The translations under genes were made by a program, and so were the position numbers. Under the pieces are notes generated by a model. It was not told the DNA's origin and did not search any database. It saw only the letters and a list, made by a program, of their open reading frames with translations. A stretch of DNA of 64,000 nt, from the NCBI GenBank assembly GCA_000151295.1, contig GG745330.1:523225-587224 (forward strand), written 5' to 3'. How positions within the stretch are numbered: position 1 is the stretch's first letter; each line of letters opens with the position of its first letter. Shown here piece after piece: positions 63,747 through 64,000 of the stretch. Source of the stretch: Allomyces macrogynus ATCC 38327 (taxonomy: Eukaryota; Blastocladiomycota; Blastocladiomycetes; Blastocladiales; Blastocladiaceae).

Positions 63747-64000
63747 CGTTTCAGGACATCCCTCATTTTTTCGTGTGTTGAGACACGGGTGTACACCCGT
63801 CCAGACCCATGTTTGGGCTGTCCCATCTCATTTGTTAATACATGATATCGACGTGACAGCGTCGACTGACGGCCTGCAACTTGCTGCAAGCGCAAAAGCA
63901 TCGAATATCCAGCGCGAACCCGACTGCTCCGGTTTATCGCCATTCCCTCGCTTGAACCATTCCGTGACGAGCAACGCTCTTATCACGGTTCCGCGCAAAT
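63747..64000. other. Right-edge sequence without a recognised gene
   Basis: After the microsatellite the DNA returns to CpG-rich composition (from about 63,845). No start, splice site or family is recognisable in the remaining bases. Confidence 0.4.

Noticed and set aside
1..64000. tRNA genes
   Set aside because: Scanned by eye for GTTCRANNC with a matching acceptor stem. Isolated matches (for example near 6789 and 17168) lack the rest of a cloverleaf. A tRNAscan run would settle it.

Overview
The window is nuclear DNA from a GC-rich eukaryote with densely packed, intron-containing genes. Introns are short (about 50-120 nt). Most donors read gtac.. or gtgcgt.., and many acceptors end in tag. 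The gene set (calcineurin A, GCN5, a FACT Pob3 without an HMG box, TAN1, UFD2, an Erp38-type PDI, ribosomal P2) is opisthokont and mostly fungal in flavour. It also includes genes that most Dikarya yeasts lack: catalytic ferritin, imidazolonepropionase, FAM114 and roadblock dynein light chain. My inference is an early-diverging, probably zoosporic fungus (Blastocladiomycota or Chytridiomycota). Nothing in the sequence proves this.

Layout. 0-10 kb: a partial gene, a proline-motif protein, TAN1 and MRM2 (divergent), DYNLRB and mS35 (divergent), and threonine aldolase divergent from a secreted unknown. 11-17 kb: COA4 divergent from a prefoldin-like ASDURF homologue, an HP1-like chromodomain protein, a gene-poor stretch, and a CDC20-like WD40 protein. 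17-25 kb: GCN5, a PDI with micro-exons encoding its first active site, and the ten-exon E4 ligase UFD2. 26-37 kb: one very large gene for a roughly 3,750-residue protein built from many DUF1399 (GRDP) units, the most striking object here. 37-47 kb: a ZW10-like tether subunit, FACT Pob3 divergent from condensin Ycg1/CAP-G. 47-56 kb: a secreted CAP/SCP protein, ribosomal P2, and two tandem calcineurin A genes. 56-62 kb: imidazolonepropionase divergent from FAM114, then ferritin. 62.5-63.6 kb: a sharply bounded CpG-depleted island that looks like decayed, once-methylated repeat DNA.

The genes do not form one pathway. Themes that recur are RNA modification (TAN1, MRM2), chromatin (HP1, GCN5, FACT, condensin), mitochondria (MRM2, mS35, COA4), and the secretory pathway (PDI, UFD2, ZW10, FAM114). 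Splice sites were worked out by hand from reading-frame continuity and family alignment recalled from memory. Each exon set reported as complete sums to a whole number of codons. The exceptions are MRM2 and ZW10, where one or more junctions could not be resolved, and they are marked. No tRNA, rRNA, CRISPR array or intact transposon was recognised.
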